A program made the translations under genes and the position numbers. Under the pieces are notes generated by a model that saw only the letters and a program-made list of their open reading frames with translations, searched no databases and was not told the DNA's origin. Positions 7,179-13,930 of a DNA stretch of 17,693 nt are shown piece after piece (positions within the stretch are counted from its first letter, which is position 1; each line of letters begins with the position of its first letter). The stretch is from an uncultured Clostridia bacterium (GTDB lineage: Bacteria > Bacillota > Clostridia > Peptostreptococcales > Acidaminobacteraceae), in assembly GCA_945950065.1 (NCBI GenBank), contig CAMFGQ010000015.1, positions 1-17,693 on the forward strand. Reading direction: 5' to 3'.

Positions 7179-8694
7179 GGGGGCCCTCCTTTGATCCGCT
7201 CATCATAAGTCCAAGTTCTTGGGTTGTTGTTTCTTCAGGTTTAACATCACCTGTAATGCGTCCATGATAAATGACATTAATCCGATCACTGACGCTCATA
7301 ATCTCATCCAGTTCAAAGCTCACTAGAAGAACAGCTTTCTGGTCATCTCTAAGCTCAATTAAGCGTTTGTGAATGTATTCGATGGCACCAACATCAAGCC
7401 CTCTTGTGGGTTGTGAAGCAATCATCACCAGTGGATCAAGGTCTACTTCTCGTCCGATGATGGCCTTTTGTTGGTTTCCTCCACTCATGTTGCGCACTAT
7501 GGTTTCTGTTCCTTCACTGCTGCGCACATCAAAGAGGCCGATAATTTCCTTGGCTTTTTCTTTAATGGCTTCATGATCAAGAAGGAATCCATGACTGAGG
7601 GGTTCTTTGTTATAGGTCTTTAGGGCAAGGTTTTCATCTAAACGGAAATCCATGACCAGACCTCGTCTCTGGCGATCTTCAGGAATGTATGCGATGCCCC
7701 CCTCCATCCTGGAGCGAATGGGATGAGACACAATGTCTTCACCCGATAGGAGGATCTGTCCTGATTCAACTTTTCGTAGGCCAGTAATGGCTTCAACCAG
7801 TTCCTGTTGACCATTGCCGTCTACTCCTGCAATGCCTAAAATTTCACCCCTACGTAAATGGAGATTGAGACCTTCTAAGGCATCAATTCCCCGCTGATCC
7901 TTAACCCAGAGATCTTTAATCACTAAGACGTCCTCTCCAGGATTTGCAGGACCTTTTTCAACAGCAAAGCTAACTTTACGCCCTACCATCATTTCGGCAA
8001 GTTGTTCCTCGGATGAGCTGGCAACATCCACCGTCCCAATATACTTCCCTTGACGAAGAACACTGACCCGATCAGCTACCGCCATAATCTCCTTGAGTTT
8101 ATGGGTAATCAGGATTACGCTTTTTCCTTCCGCCGCAAAATTCTTCATAATGCCAATCAATTCATCTATTTCTTGCGGTGTTAGAACAGCCGTTGGCTCA
8201 TCCAGGATAATGATGTCTGCCTTTCGATAGAGAACCTTTAGGATTTCAACGCGTTGCTGCATTCCTACACTGATGTCCTCGATCTTTGCATCTGGATTTA
8301 CATTGAGTCCGTATTGCTGGGATAAGTCGATGACTTCTTGTCTCGCTTTAGCATAATCGACCAAAGCGCCACCTGGTTCATCACCTAGAATAATGTTTTC
8401 TACAACGGTGAAGGTATCAATAAGTTGAAAGTGCTGATGTACCATACCAATGCCCAGTTCGTGGGCAACATTGGGGGATTTGATTTCCACCTTTTCTCCA
8501 CGAACATAAATTTCACCCTCCTCGGGCTGATAGAAACCAAAAAGCACCGACATAAGAGTACTCTTACCGGCTCCGTTTTCTCCTAATAGGGCATGGATTT
8601 CACCTTTTTTCAGTTGTAGAGTCACCTGATCATTGGCGATAATGCCGGGAAAGCGCTTGGTAATACCCCGCATTTCTACGACATATTGCTCCAT
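7171..8694 (-). CDS. nupO: Nucleoside-type ABC transporter ATP-binding protein (NupO/YufO-like, double NBD)
   Basis: Energises the two permeases downstream. I chose the ATG at 8694-8692 (507 residues, MEQYVVEMRGITKRF) because AAGGGGAG precedes it by four bases; the upstream in-frame extension has no site. Two ATPase domains are fused. The first has Walker A GENGAGKST, signature SVGMQQR and Walker B IIILDEPTAVLTP. The second has the degenerate Walker A GVDGNGQQE, signature MSGGNQQK, and Walker B ending IASQPTRGLD without the catalytic Glu; this asymmetry is normal for the sugar/nucleoside double-NBD family. It is the first gene of the run, with an extended -10 promoter just upstream. The BMP-type substrate lipoprotein that usually precedes it is absent here. 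Confidence 0.93.
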   Translation of the reverse strand: MEQYVVEMRGITKRFPGIIANDQVTLQLKKGEIHALLGENGAGKSTLMSVLFGFYQPEEGEIYVRGEKVEIKSPNVAHELGIGMVHQHFQLIDTFTVVENIILGDEPGGALVDYAKARQEVIDLSQQYGLNVNPDAKIEDISVGMQQRVEILKVLYRKADIIILDEPTAVLTPQEIDELIGIMKNFAAEGKSVILITHKLKEIMAVADRVSVLRQGKYIGTVDVASSSEEQLAEMMVGRKVSFAVEKGPANPGEDVLVIKDLWVKDQRGIDALEGLNLHLRRGEILGIAGVDGNGQQELVEAITGLRKVESGQILLSGEDIVSHPIRSRMEGGIAYIPEDRQRRGLVMDFRLDENLALKTYNKEPLSHGFLLDHEAIKEKAKEIIGLFDVRSSEGTETIVRNMSGGNQQKAIIGREVDLDPLVMIASQPTRGLDVGAIEYIHKRLIELRDDQKAVLLVSFELDEIMSVSDRINVIYHGRITGDVKPEETTTQELGLMMSGSKEGPLV

Positions 8695-8723
8695 CTTTCT
8701 CCCCTTTCTAAAATACTGCCTCA

Positions 8724-8754
8724 ATTATAGCATGTTTTGCATTCTTTTTGCTAA
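8724..8754 (-). promoter_or_regulatory. Predicted sigma-A promoter for the nupOPQ-rpoN run
   Basis: On the minus strand an extended -10 TGCTATAAT (hexamer at 8729-8724) has a partial -35 TTAGCA at 8754-8749 with a 19-base spacer. Transcription would start near 8717, leaving a leader of about 22 bases before the nupO ATG. The leader is too short for a purine riboswitch. The -10 is very good and the -35 is only fair. Confidence 0.6.
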
Positions 8755-8805
8755 GAAGGAGGGATTCTTGCTCACTTCAAAAGTGTTTTTTTCCCTTTAT
8801 AGAAC

Positions 8806-8839
8806 AAAAAAATCTCCACATCCAAAAGGACATGGAGAT
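8806..8839 (-). terminator. Intrinsic terminator after the yeiH-like gene
   Basis: On the minus strand a 12-base-pair stem (ATCTCCATGTCC with GGATGTGGAGAT, including two G-U pairs) closes a TTTT loop and is followed by seven T residues. It begins 16 bases after the exporter stop codon. It separates the sulfur module from the nucleoside transporter promoter. Confidence 0.9.
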
Positions 8840-8855
8840 GATGTTTCTGTTTTCT

Positions 8856-9872
8856 TTATCCGATGTATCCTGCAAAGACATAAATGAAAACAAAGGTAGA
8901 CAGTGCCACGAAGAACCAGGTAATTCCTCCAAGGAGGACTGGTTTAGCTCCTTCTGTGAACAGATCTTTAAAGCGAATCTTAAAGCCAACGCCTACAAGA
9001 GCTGCAGTAATAAAGTACTTATAGCTCATGCTAAAGAGTTTTCCTGGAATACCAATGGCAGAGAAGACTCCCAGAGTGTTAAGAAGTGCCATGATGACAA
9101 ACCAAAGGATAAACCAAGGGAAGATTCTTTTTACGGTATCCGCAACGCTTTCTCCACCAGATTCTTGTCCATCTTTTTTTACTTGAAGAATGGTTAAGAC
9201 AATGGCCATGGGGATCAGCATGGTGGTTCTTGTTAATTTCACCGTAATGGGATTGGTTGTTTGGATCCCTTTGATGACGTTAAAGGTTTCTTGTGCAGCA
9301 GCTACACTGGATGTGTCATTGATGGCTGTACCTGCAAGAAAACCAAATTGATTGACGGTAAGATTTAATAAATCCGCAATATAAGGATAAGTAATAGCAG
9401 CTAGGACGTCAAAGAGAAAGATAGCTGTCATAGCATAAGCGATCTCTTCTTCCTTGGCTTTAATGATGGAAGCAACTGTTGCAATGGCTGTACCGCCACA
9501 GATACTGGTTCCTCCACCAACAAGTTTTCCAGTATTATCTGATTGTCCAAGCATTCTTCCAAAGGTAATAGCAACACCAAAGGATAGCAGCATGTTGAAA
9601 ATAACAAGAGGTAGAGCTTTGGCTCCATAACCCAGTACTTGTGTAAAGTTAAGGGTGGCTCCTGCTAAGATAATACCGATATTAAGAAATTTCTTACCTG
9701 CAAAGGTTGTACCTTTTTTAAATTCAGCATCTACAGGATGGATATTTACAATCAGCATACCGATAAGTAGGCCAATCATTGGACCTCCGACAAAAGCCTG
9801 AAGTCCTGCTAGCCATGTTGCCACAACAGCAATGGCTAAACATACTAAGATAGCAAGATTCTTTCTAGACAT
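8856..9872 (-). CDS. YeiH/YadS-family putative sulfate (sulfite) exporter
   Basis: Integral membrane protein of the Cons_hypoth698 (PF03601, UPF0324) family, whose members are called putative sulfate exporters. I chose the ATG at 9872-9870 (338 residues, starting MSRKNLAILV) because AAAGGAG lies before it; the longer TTG reading begins inside that site. About ten hydrophobic segments are visible. The family signature GGGTSICGGTAIATVAS is near residues 115-131 and the AGTAINDTSSVAAAQE segment is near 180-195, both conserved half-helix-like stretches. It follows a sirohaem reductase-like gene and precedes a strong terminator, making it the last gene of the sulfur module. The direction of transport and substrate are not shown by the sequence; the neighbours favour sulfite or another small sulfur oxyanion. 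Confidence 0.88.
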   Translation of the reverse strand: MSRKNLAILVCLAIAVVATWLAGLQAFVGGPMIGLLIGMLIVNIHPVDAEFKKGTTFAGKKFLNIGIILAGATLNFTQVLGYGAKALPLVIFNMLLSFGVAITFGRMLGQSDNTGKLVGGGTSICGGTAIATVASIIKAKEEEIAYAMTAIFLFDVLAAITYPYIADLLNLTVNQFGFLAGTAINDTSSVAAAQETFNVIKGIQTTNPITVKLTRTTMLIPMAIVLTILQVKKDGQESGGESVADTVKRIFPWFILWFVIMALLNTLGVFSAIGIPGKLFSMSYKYFITAALVGVGFKIRFKDLFTEGAKPVLLGGITWFFVALSTFVFIYVFAGYIG

Positions 9873-9897
9873 CAGAACTCCTTTCAAGAAGACGGAA

Positions 9898-9923
9898 GAA
9901 GGTTAGAGGCTTCTCTAACCTTC
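9898..9923. repeat. Perfect 11-bp inverted repeat between the sirohaem reductase and exporter genes
   Basis: GAAGGTTAGAG and CTCTAACCTTC flank a four-base loop. It lies about a dozen bases after the reductase stop codon and ends about 25 bases before the exporter start. The minus-strand sequence after the stem is TTCTTCC, a poor U-tract, so it is more likely a weak attenuator or an mRNA processing or stability hairpin than a full terminator. Confidence 0.7.
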
Positions 9924-9934
9924 ATCAAAGCCAT

Positions 9935-10888
9935 TTAGCAGGTAGCACCACCAACAGTGTGGAGTTCTGCATCGATGATTTCTTGTTTTCTTGCAAGAAG
10001 TGCATCATCAAGAAGTTGCTCTTCTACATTTTCAAAGCCTAAACGCTCAACGGTTTGTCCGAGACGCTCGCCAGTGTTTCCTTGCTCACGATAAAGAAGA
10101 ATGGTTTTTTCAATGATATCCATCAGTTCTTCTTTTGTTTCAATCAGCTTATCAACTGGTTTACCACGCTCGCCGACTTTACCCCAACGTCCACCGATGG
10201 TTACTTTGTATCCTCTAACGCCTTCAGGAATAACGTCGAAGGGACACTTTTGAACACAAAGTCCACAGTTGTTGCAGAGTTCTTCATCAATGTTCAGAAC
10301 GCCGTCTACAACTTTTGCAGCGTCCATAGGACAGATGTTTTCTGGTTGACATACTTTACATCCCATGCACTCATCAAGATCAAGTACAGGCTTAAGTTGT
10401 CCGATAACACCAAGGTCATTTAGGTCAGGCTTAACGCAGTTGTTAGGGCATCCGCCAACACCGATTTTGAATTTATGTGGTGTTTTAACATCGAAATAGC
10501 CTTTGTAGAATTTATCATGCATTTCTTCTGAAACGCCAAAGGTATCAATAAGACCAAATTGACATGTCGTTCCTTTACAGGAAACAACTGGACGTACTTT
10601 ACTACCTGTTCCACCGGTCTCCAGACCTTCTTTTGCTAAGTATTCACGGAATTCTTCGATTTTATCGTATGGGATTCCTGGAACTTCGATGGTAAGACGT
10701 GAAGTAAAGGTAACGGTTCCATTACCGAATTTCTCAGCAGCTTCAGCAACACATTTTTGTTGTGCAGCTGTGATCTTTCCGTTTACAGTGATAATCCTTG
10801 CATTAAAGTTGTCGGTTCCTTTATTAATAAGAAAACCTAGAGCTTTTACGCGACGTACATCTTCTGGTTTAAGTGTTAGTGCAGCCAT
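9935..10888 (-). CDS. Small sirohaem sulfite/nitrite reductase-like protein with 2x[4Fe-4S] ferredoxin domain
   Basis: Likely a cytoplasmic anaerobic reductase of a sulfur or nitrogen oxyanion. The 317 residues contain an N-terminal ferredoxin-like half-domain (about 1-95, with the FTSRLTIEVPGI strand), then a sirohaem/[4Fe-4S] domain with CKGTTC (Cys104, Cys109) and GGCPNNC (Cys147, Cys151). An inserted ferredoxin domain has Cys174/177/180/186 and the canonical Cys205/208/211/215. The first pair is CX4C, one residue shorter than the CX5C of E. coli CysI, and the first ferredoxin motif has five rather than three residues before CP. It resembles AsrC and the small clostridial sulfite reductases, but no asrA or asrB gene is adjacent. 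Its AGGAGG overlaps the stop of the preceding CoA-disulfide reductase, eight bases apart, so the two are coupled. Nitrite as substrate cannot be excluded. Confidence 0.85.
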   Translation of the reverse strand: MAALTLKPEDVRRVKALGFLINKGTDNFNARIITVNGKITAAQQKCVAEAAEKFGNGTVTFTSRLTIEVPGIPYDKIEEFREYLAKEGLETGGTGSKVRPVVSCKGTTCQFGLIDTFGVSEEMHDKFYKGYFDVKTPHKFKIGVGGCPNNCVKPDLNDLGVIGQLKPVLDLDECMGCKVCQPENICPMDAAKVVDGVLNIDEELCNNCGLCVQKCPFDVIPEGVRGYKVTIGGRWGKVGERGKPVDKLIETKEELMDIIEKTILLYREQGNTGERLGQTVERLGFENVEEQLLDDALLARKQEIIDAELHTVGGATC

Positions 10889-10896
10889 TTTTCCTC

Positions 10897-12525
10897 CTAA
10901 TTATCTTCTATGTTATTGAACAGCGTTCCGCCTTCAAGAACTAAGGTGTCCTTGTATCCTAGGCTTCCCAATCTGTTTTGGGTGAGATATGCTCGCTTAC
11001 CTTTGGAGCAAAGCAAGAGTAGTTTCTCATCTTTTTCCATACTTGGCGGCTTATCAGCAAGTTTTGCATAATCCACATACTCTACTCCAGCAAGGCCAGC
11101 AGGCTCAATATGTGCATCGATCTTACGATATCCTTCTGCTTTACCTTCTTGGTATTCAGTAGGTGTGATGGAGTGTAGTCTGCCATCCAATTTGTTCTTC
11201 AGTACATTCACCACATGTACAAAGGGATGGATAGCTGTTGAGAAAGGTGGTGCATAGGCAAGATCAAGATCTTCTAGATCACTCAGTGTTGCTTTGAAGC
11301 TAAGTGCCATGACACCAAGGTCAACGACTTTGTCTACTGCTCCTTCTCCAAGAACCTGGATACCGAGGAATTTTTCTGTTTCACGATCAGCGATCATTTT
11401 GATGTAGAAAATTCCTGCATCTGGATAATAGTGTGCTTTATCATCAACTACTGCAGTCACGCTTACTGGATCGTAGCCCTCTGCTTTGGCTGTTTCCATG
11501 GAAAAACCTGTTTTTCCACAGTTCAGTCCAGGTAGATGAACCACTGCTGTACCAAGGCTTCCTTTGAAGCTTTTCTCTTCTCCAAGAAGAGTATGTGCTA
11601 GAACGCGACCTTCCATGTTGGCTGATGAACCCATGGGGCTCCATGCAGCTTTACCTGTAAAGGCGTTCTTGGTTGTGGCACAGTCACCAGCAGCATAGAT
11701 GTCAGGTAGATTTGTTTCCAACTTTTCATTGACAAGAATGGTTCCGTTGGGTGCAAACTCTAGTCCTGTATCTCTTAAGAATGCTGTATTGGGTCGAATT
11801 CCTACGCTCATGACCACTGCATCGACTTTCATTGCACGTCGATCGGTGACAGCACGTTCTACGCGACCGTCTCCTTCAAGTTCTTTTAGCATGGTTCCTG
11901 TGAAGACCATAATGCCGCGTTGTGCAAGATGATTTTCAATGAAAGCAGCCATTTCTGGATCAAATCCAGGAAGAATTTGTGGAGCCATATCGATAACAAC
12001 GGTACGAATGCCCAATTTATCAATGTTCTCAGCAGCTTCTAATCCAATGAATCCACCACCCACAACAAGGGCTCTCTTAATGTTTCCTTCTTTTAGAGCA
12101 TCATGTAGCTCATAAGTATCTTCAGGAGTACGTAGGTAATAAACACCTTCTAAGTCAATTCCAGGAATGGGTGGCTTAACTGAATCTGCTCCAGTGGCAA
12201 TCACCAGTTTGTCGTAATCCACACGCATTTCCTGTCCCTGCGCATCCTTTGCAATAACAACTTTCTCGTCTGGGAGAACTTTTGTTACTTCTGTCTCAAC
12301 AAGAACCTTAGCTCCTGTCAAACCTTCAAAGCTCTCAGGGGTATTCACAATCAGTTCTTCCGGCTTCTCGATGACTCCAGATAAGTAGTAAGGTAGTCCG
12401 CATCCTGCGTAGGAGATATGTTTTCCTTTAGTTAGAATGAGTAGCTCTGCCTCAGGGTTTTCTCGGCTGATTTTTGCTGCAACTTTAGTGCCTGCTGCAA
12501 CACCACCGATAATCACTATCTTCAT
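10897..12525 (-). CDS. CoA-disulfide reductase-like FAD/NAD(P)H oxidoreductase with C-terminal rhodanese-like domain
   Basis: Pyridine-nucleotide-disulfide oxidoreductase, class III, of the CoADR-rhodanese type, which reduces CoA disulfide, CoA persulfide or polysulfide. FAD-binding GGVAAGTKVAAK lies at 7-18 and the single active-site cysteine at Cys42 (YAGCGLPYY). NAD(P)H-binding VVGGGFIGLEAAEN spans 154-167, the second FAD motif IYAAGDC ends at 282, and the dimerisation domain has YAPPFSTAIHP. Residues about 455-542 resemble a rhodanese, with the loop CSKGKR (Cys506) and LEGGTLF, but the first half is short and lacks the usual Asp-x-Arg segment. The ATG has an AAAGGAGG site four bases upstream. 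It is the first gene of the minus-strand sulfur module and is transcribed divergently from the LysR gene. NADH oxidase or peroxidase activity is an alternative. Confidence 0.9.
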   Translation of the reverse strand: MKIVIIGGVAAGTKVAAKISRENPEAELLILTKGKHISYAGCGLPYYLSGVIEKPEELIVNTPESFEGLTGAKVLVETEVTKVLPDEKVVIAKDAQGQEMRVDYDKLVIATGADSVKPPIPGIDLEGVYYLRTPEDTYELHDALKEGNIKRALVVGGGFIGLEAAENIDKLGIRTVVIDMAPQILPGFDPEMAAFIENHLAQRGIMVFTGTMLKELEGDGRVERAVTDRRAMKVDAVVMSVGIRPNTAFLRDTGLEFAPNGTILVNEKLETNLPDIYAAGDCATTKNAFTGKAAWSPMGSSANMEGRVLAHTLLGEEKSFKGSLGTAVVHLPGLNCGKTGFSMETAKAEGYDPVSVTAVVDDKAHYYPDAGIFYIKMIADRETEKFLGIQVLGEGAVDKVVDLGVMALSFKATLSDLEDLDLAYAPPFSTAIHPFVHVVNVLKNKLDGRLHSITPTEYQEGKAEGYRKIDAHIEPAGLAGVEYVDYAKLADKPPSMEKDEKLLLLCSKGKRAYLTQNRLGSLGYKDTLVLEGGTLFNNIEDN

Positions 12526-12562
12526 GGAACCTCCTTTGTCATTAAAATATCATGTACATCTA

Positions 12563-12592
12563 TTGTACCTTGACCAAGGTATAGAGTATAAT
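12563..12592 (+). promoter_or_regulatory. Predicted sigma-A promoter for the lysR operon
   Basis: TTGTAC at 12563-12568 and a perfect TATAAT at 12587-12592 are separated by 18 bases. Transcription would begin near 12599, giving a leader of about 40 bases before the LysR ATG. A palindrome covers part of the -35 and the spacer, so the promoter is probably controlled by the protein that binds there. Confidence 0.6.
12566..12581. promoter_or_regulatory. 16-base palindrome, candidate LysR operator
   Basis: TACCTTGACCAAGGTA has perfect 7-base arms around a two-base centre. It lies in the divergent region between the CoADR gene and the lysR gene, overlapping the predicted lysR -35 and spacer. A looser repeat GTACA-N5-TGTAC lies just to its left (12554-12568). 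LysR-type proteins usually bind dyads in such shared regions, repressing their own gene and activating the divergent one. That this LysR binds here is inferred. Confidence 0.5.
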
Positions 12593-12640
12593 TGTATTAA
12601 GCTATTAAAGCGATAACTTTTAGTTATAGAAAGGATGCTT

Positions 12641-13573
12641 ATGAATCTTCATTCTCTAGCAGTTTTTGTTGAAGTTGTACGCTCTGGAACCATGAGCAGT
12701 GCTGCTGAAGAACTGTTTATTTCACAGCCTGCTGTGTCCAAAACCATCGGTAATTTAGAGGATCATTACGGCACAAAGCTCTTTGAGCGCCTAGGGAATA
12801 AACTGGCCATTACAGAAGCCGGAAGCCAACTTTATCGCCATGCCATCCAGCTTTTAGACCAAGCCAAGCGTATGGAAGATAAATTAAAAGGACAAGGTGA
12901 ACTTCTTCGCATCGGTGCTACCCTCACCGTAGGAACTACCCTTCTCACTCAAATCGTAAAAGACTTTAAGGAAGACAATCCTAAACTCAAGATCATGATT
13001 AAAGTCACCAACACAAAGGAGATCGAAGACCTGCTCCTGCAGTCTAAACTGGACATTGCTTTGGTGGAGGGAGTCGTTAAGAGTCCTCAGCTGATCTACA
13101 CGCCAGTAATTAAAGATCGTCTTGTTATGGCCTGCACTGCTTACCATCCTTTGGCAGGAAGAAAGACTGTCCACCTAGATGAGCTGGCGAACTTTCCTTT
13201 CCACATGAGAGAGAAAGGCTCAGGAACACGTGAGCTCTTTGAGAATTTTATGATGCGTCAGGGTCATGACATCAACATCCAATATGAGAGTACATGCCCC
13301 TTCTCCATTCGAAACGCCATGGAAGAGTTTAACCTGCTGAGTGTACTCTCCTTAAGGCTGATTGAGAAAGAGATTAGAGAAAACAAATTCTACGCCTTTT
13401 CTCCTAAAATGGGAGCATGGAAACGCAACTTCAGCATTGTCTATCATCGCGATAAACTCCTCACCCCTACTCTAAAAGCTTTTGCCAGTGCCATTCATGA
13501 TTACAAAGAGAAAGAATTCCCTGAAAGCTTGATCCCTGGGAAAATCCTCATCTCAGCCATGGAAAGCCTCTAA
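12641..13573 (+). CDS. LysR-family transcriptional regulator (CysB/CysL-like)
   Basis: DNA-binding regulator with an N-terminal winged helix-turn-helix (about 1-62, including SSAAEELFISQPAVSKTI and LFERLGNKLAITEAG). A linker helix leads to a substrate-binding domain (about 90-295) with LRIGATLTVGTTLL, LDIALVEG and MREKGSGTRELFE. I chose the second ATG (310 residues) because AAAGGA lies five bases upstream of it; the ATG two codons earlier directly abuts that site. The MREKGSGTRE segment resembles CysL/YwfK and other sulfur-related LysR proteins. Divergent orientation from the CoADR, sirohaem reductase and exporter genes suggests it controls them. The effector is unknown; sulfite or O-acetylserine-like metabolites are plausible by analogy. 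It is followed after 12 bases by two cotranscribed genes. Confidence 0.92.
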   Translation: MNLHSLAVFVEVVRSGTMSSAAEELFISQPAVSKTIGNLEDHYGTKLFERLGNKLAITEAGSQLYRHAIQLLDQAKRMEDKLKGQGELLRIGATLTVGTTLLTQIVKDFKEDNPKLKIMIKVTNTKEIEDLLLQSKLDIALVEGVVKSPQLIYTPVIKDRLVMACTAYHPLAGRKTVHLDELANFPFHMREKGSGTRELFENFMMRQGHDINIQYESTCPFSIRNAMEEFNLLSVLSLRLIEKEIRENKFYAFSPKMGAWKRNFSIVYHRDKLLTPTLKAFASAIHDYKEKEFPESLIPGKILISAMESL

Positions 13574-13585
13574 GAAGGAGTCCAT

Positions 13586-13930
13586 ATGGAGCTACAAACC
13601 TCGCTAGAGCTATTAAGCTCAACCATTAAAAGATGTAAAGATGCACAGAAAAAATGTAAAGAAGGGACTTCACAGCATTCCCTTCTTAAACATCGAATCA
13701 AAGCCCTAGAGATTTCTAAGGCATTACTTGAAAAAGCAAAGCAAGCCTCAAACTACACACTGGAAGAACTGCATAAGGCCCTTCCACCCATGGAGTCGAT
13801 TTTAAGCAAAGTAACTAAAGCCCAAAGCAAATATCCAAAGGACCACCCACAACACAAGCGCTACGAACCCATGATTAGAGCCACCACCTTAGCCATTGAA
13901 CACATCAAGGAGGAGATAAACAGAAGATGA
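13586..13930 (+). CDS. Small helical protein with an internal two-fold repeat, function unknown
   Basis: I do not recognise this 114-residue protein. It is Lys-rich, charged and probably all helical, with no signal peptide or membrane segment. Its two halves align without gaps: residues about 8-51 and 69-112 share AQ-x-K, then QH eight residues later, an Ile-x-Ala, and a helical tail ending with Lys-Glu. This suggests a tandem duplication of a helical hairpin. The start has AAGGAG seven bases before it and the stop overlaps the next ATG as ATGA, so it is translationally coupled to the SGNH hydrolase and probably works with it. It is real by its ribosome binding site, codon spacing and coupling. 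No catalytic motif is seen. Confidence 0.8.
   Translation: MELQTSLELLSSTIKRCKDAQKKCKEGTSQHSLLKHRIKALEISKALLEKAKQASNYTLEELHKALPPMESILSKVTKAQSKYPKDHPQHKRYEPMIRATTLAIEHIKEEINRR

Noticed and set aside
8647..8660. cre-like GAAAGCGCTT inside nupO
   Set aside because: It lies within coding sequence, codes for conserved residues (KRFPG region), and fits the consensus poorly.
8773..8792. Plus-strand hairpin CACTT-CAA-AAGTG followed by seven T residues
   Set aside because: The stem is only five AT-rich pairs and no plus-strand gene lies upstream of it.
8695..8805. Possible purine riboswitch ahead of the nucleoside transporter
   Set aside because: The predicted leader is only about 22 bases, and none of the conserved purine-riboswitch segments can be found in the spacer.
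8748..9197. 149-codon plus-strand reading frame across the yeiH 3' end
   Set aside because: It runs through the minus-strand terminator and the exporter gene, lacks a ribosome binding site and looks like a shadow.
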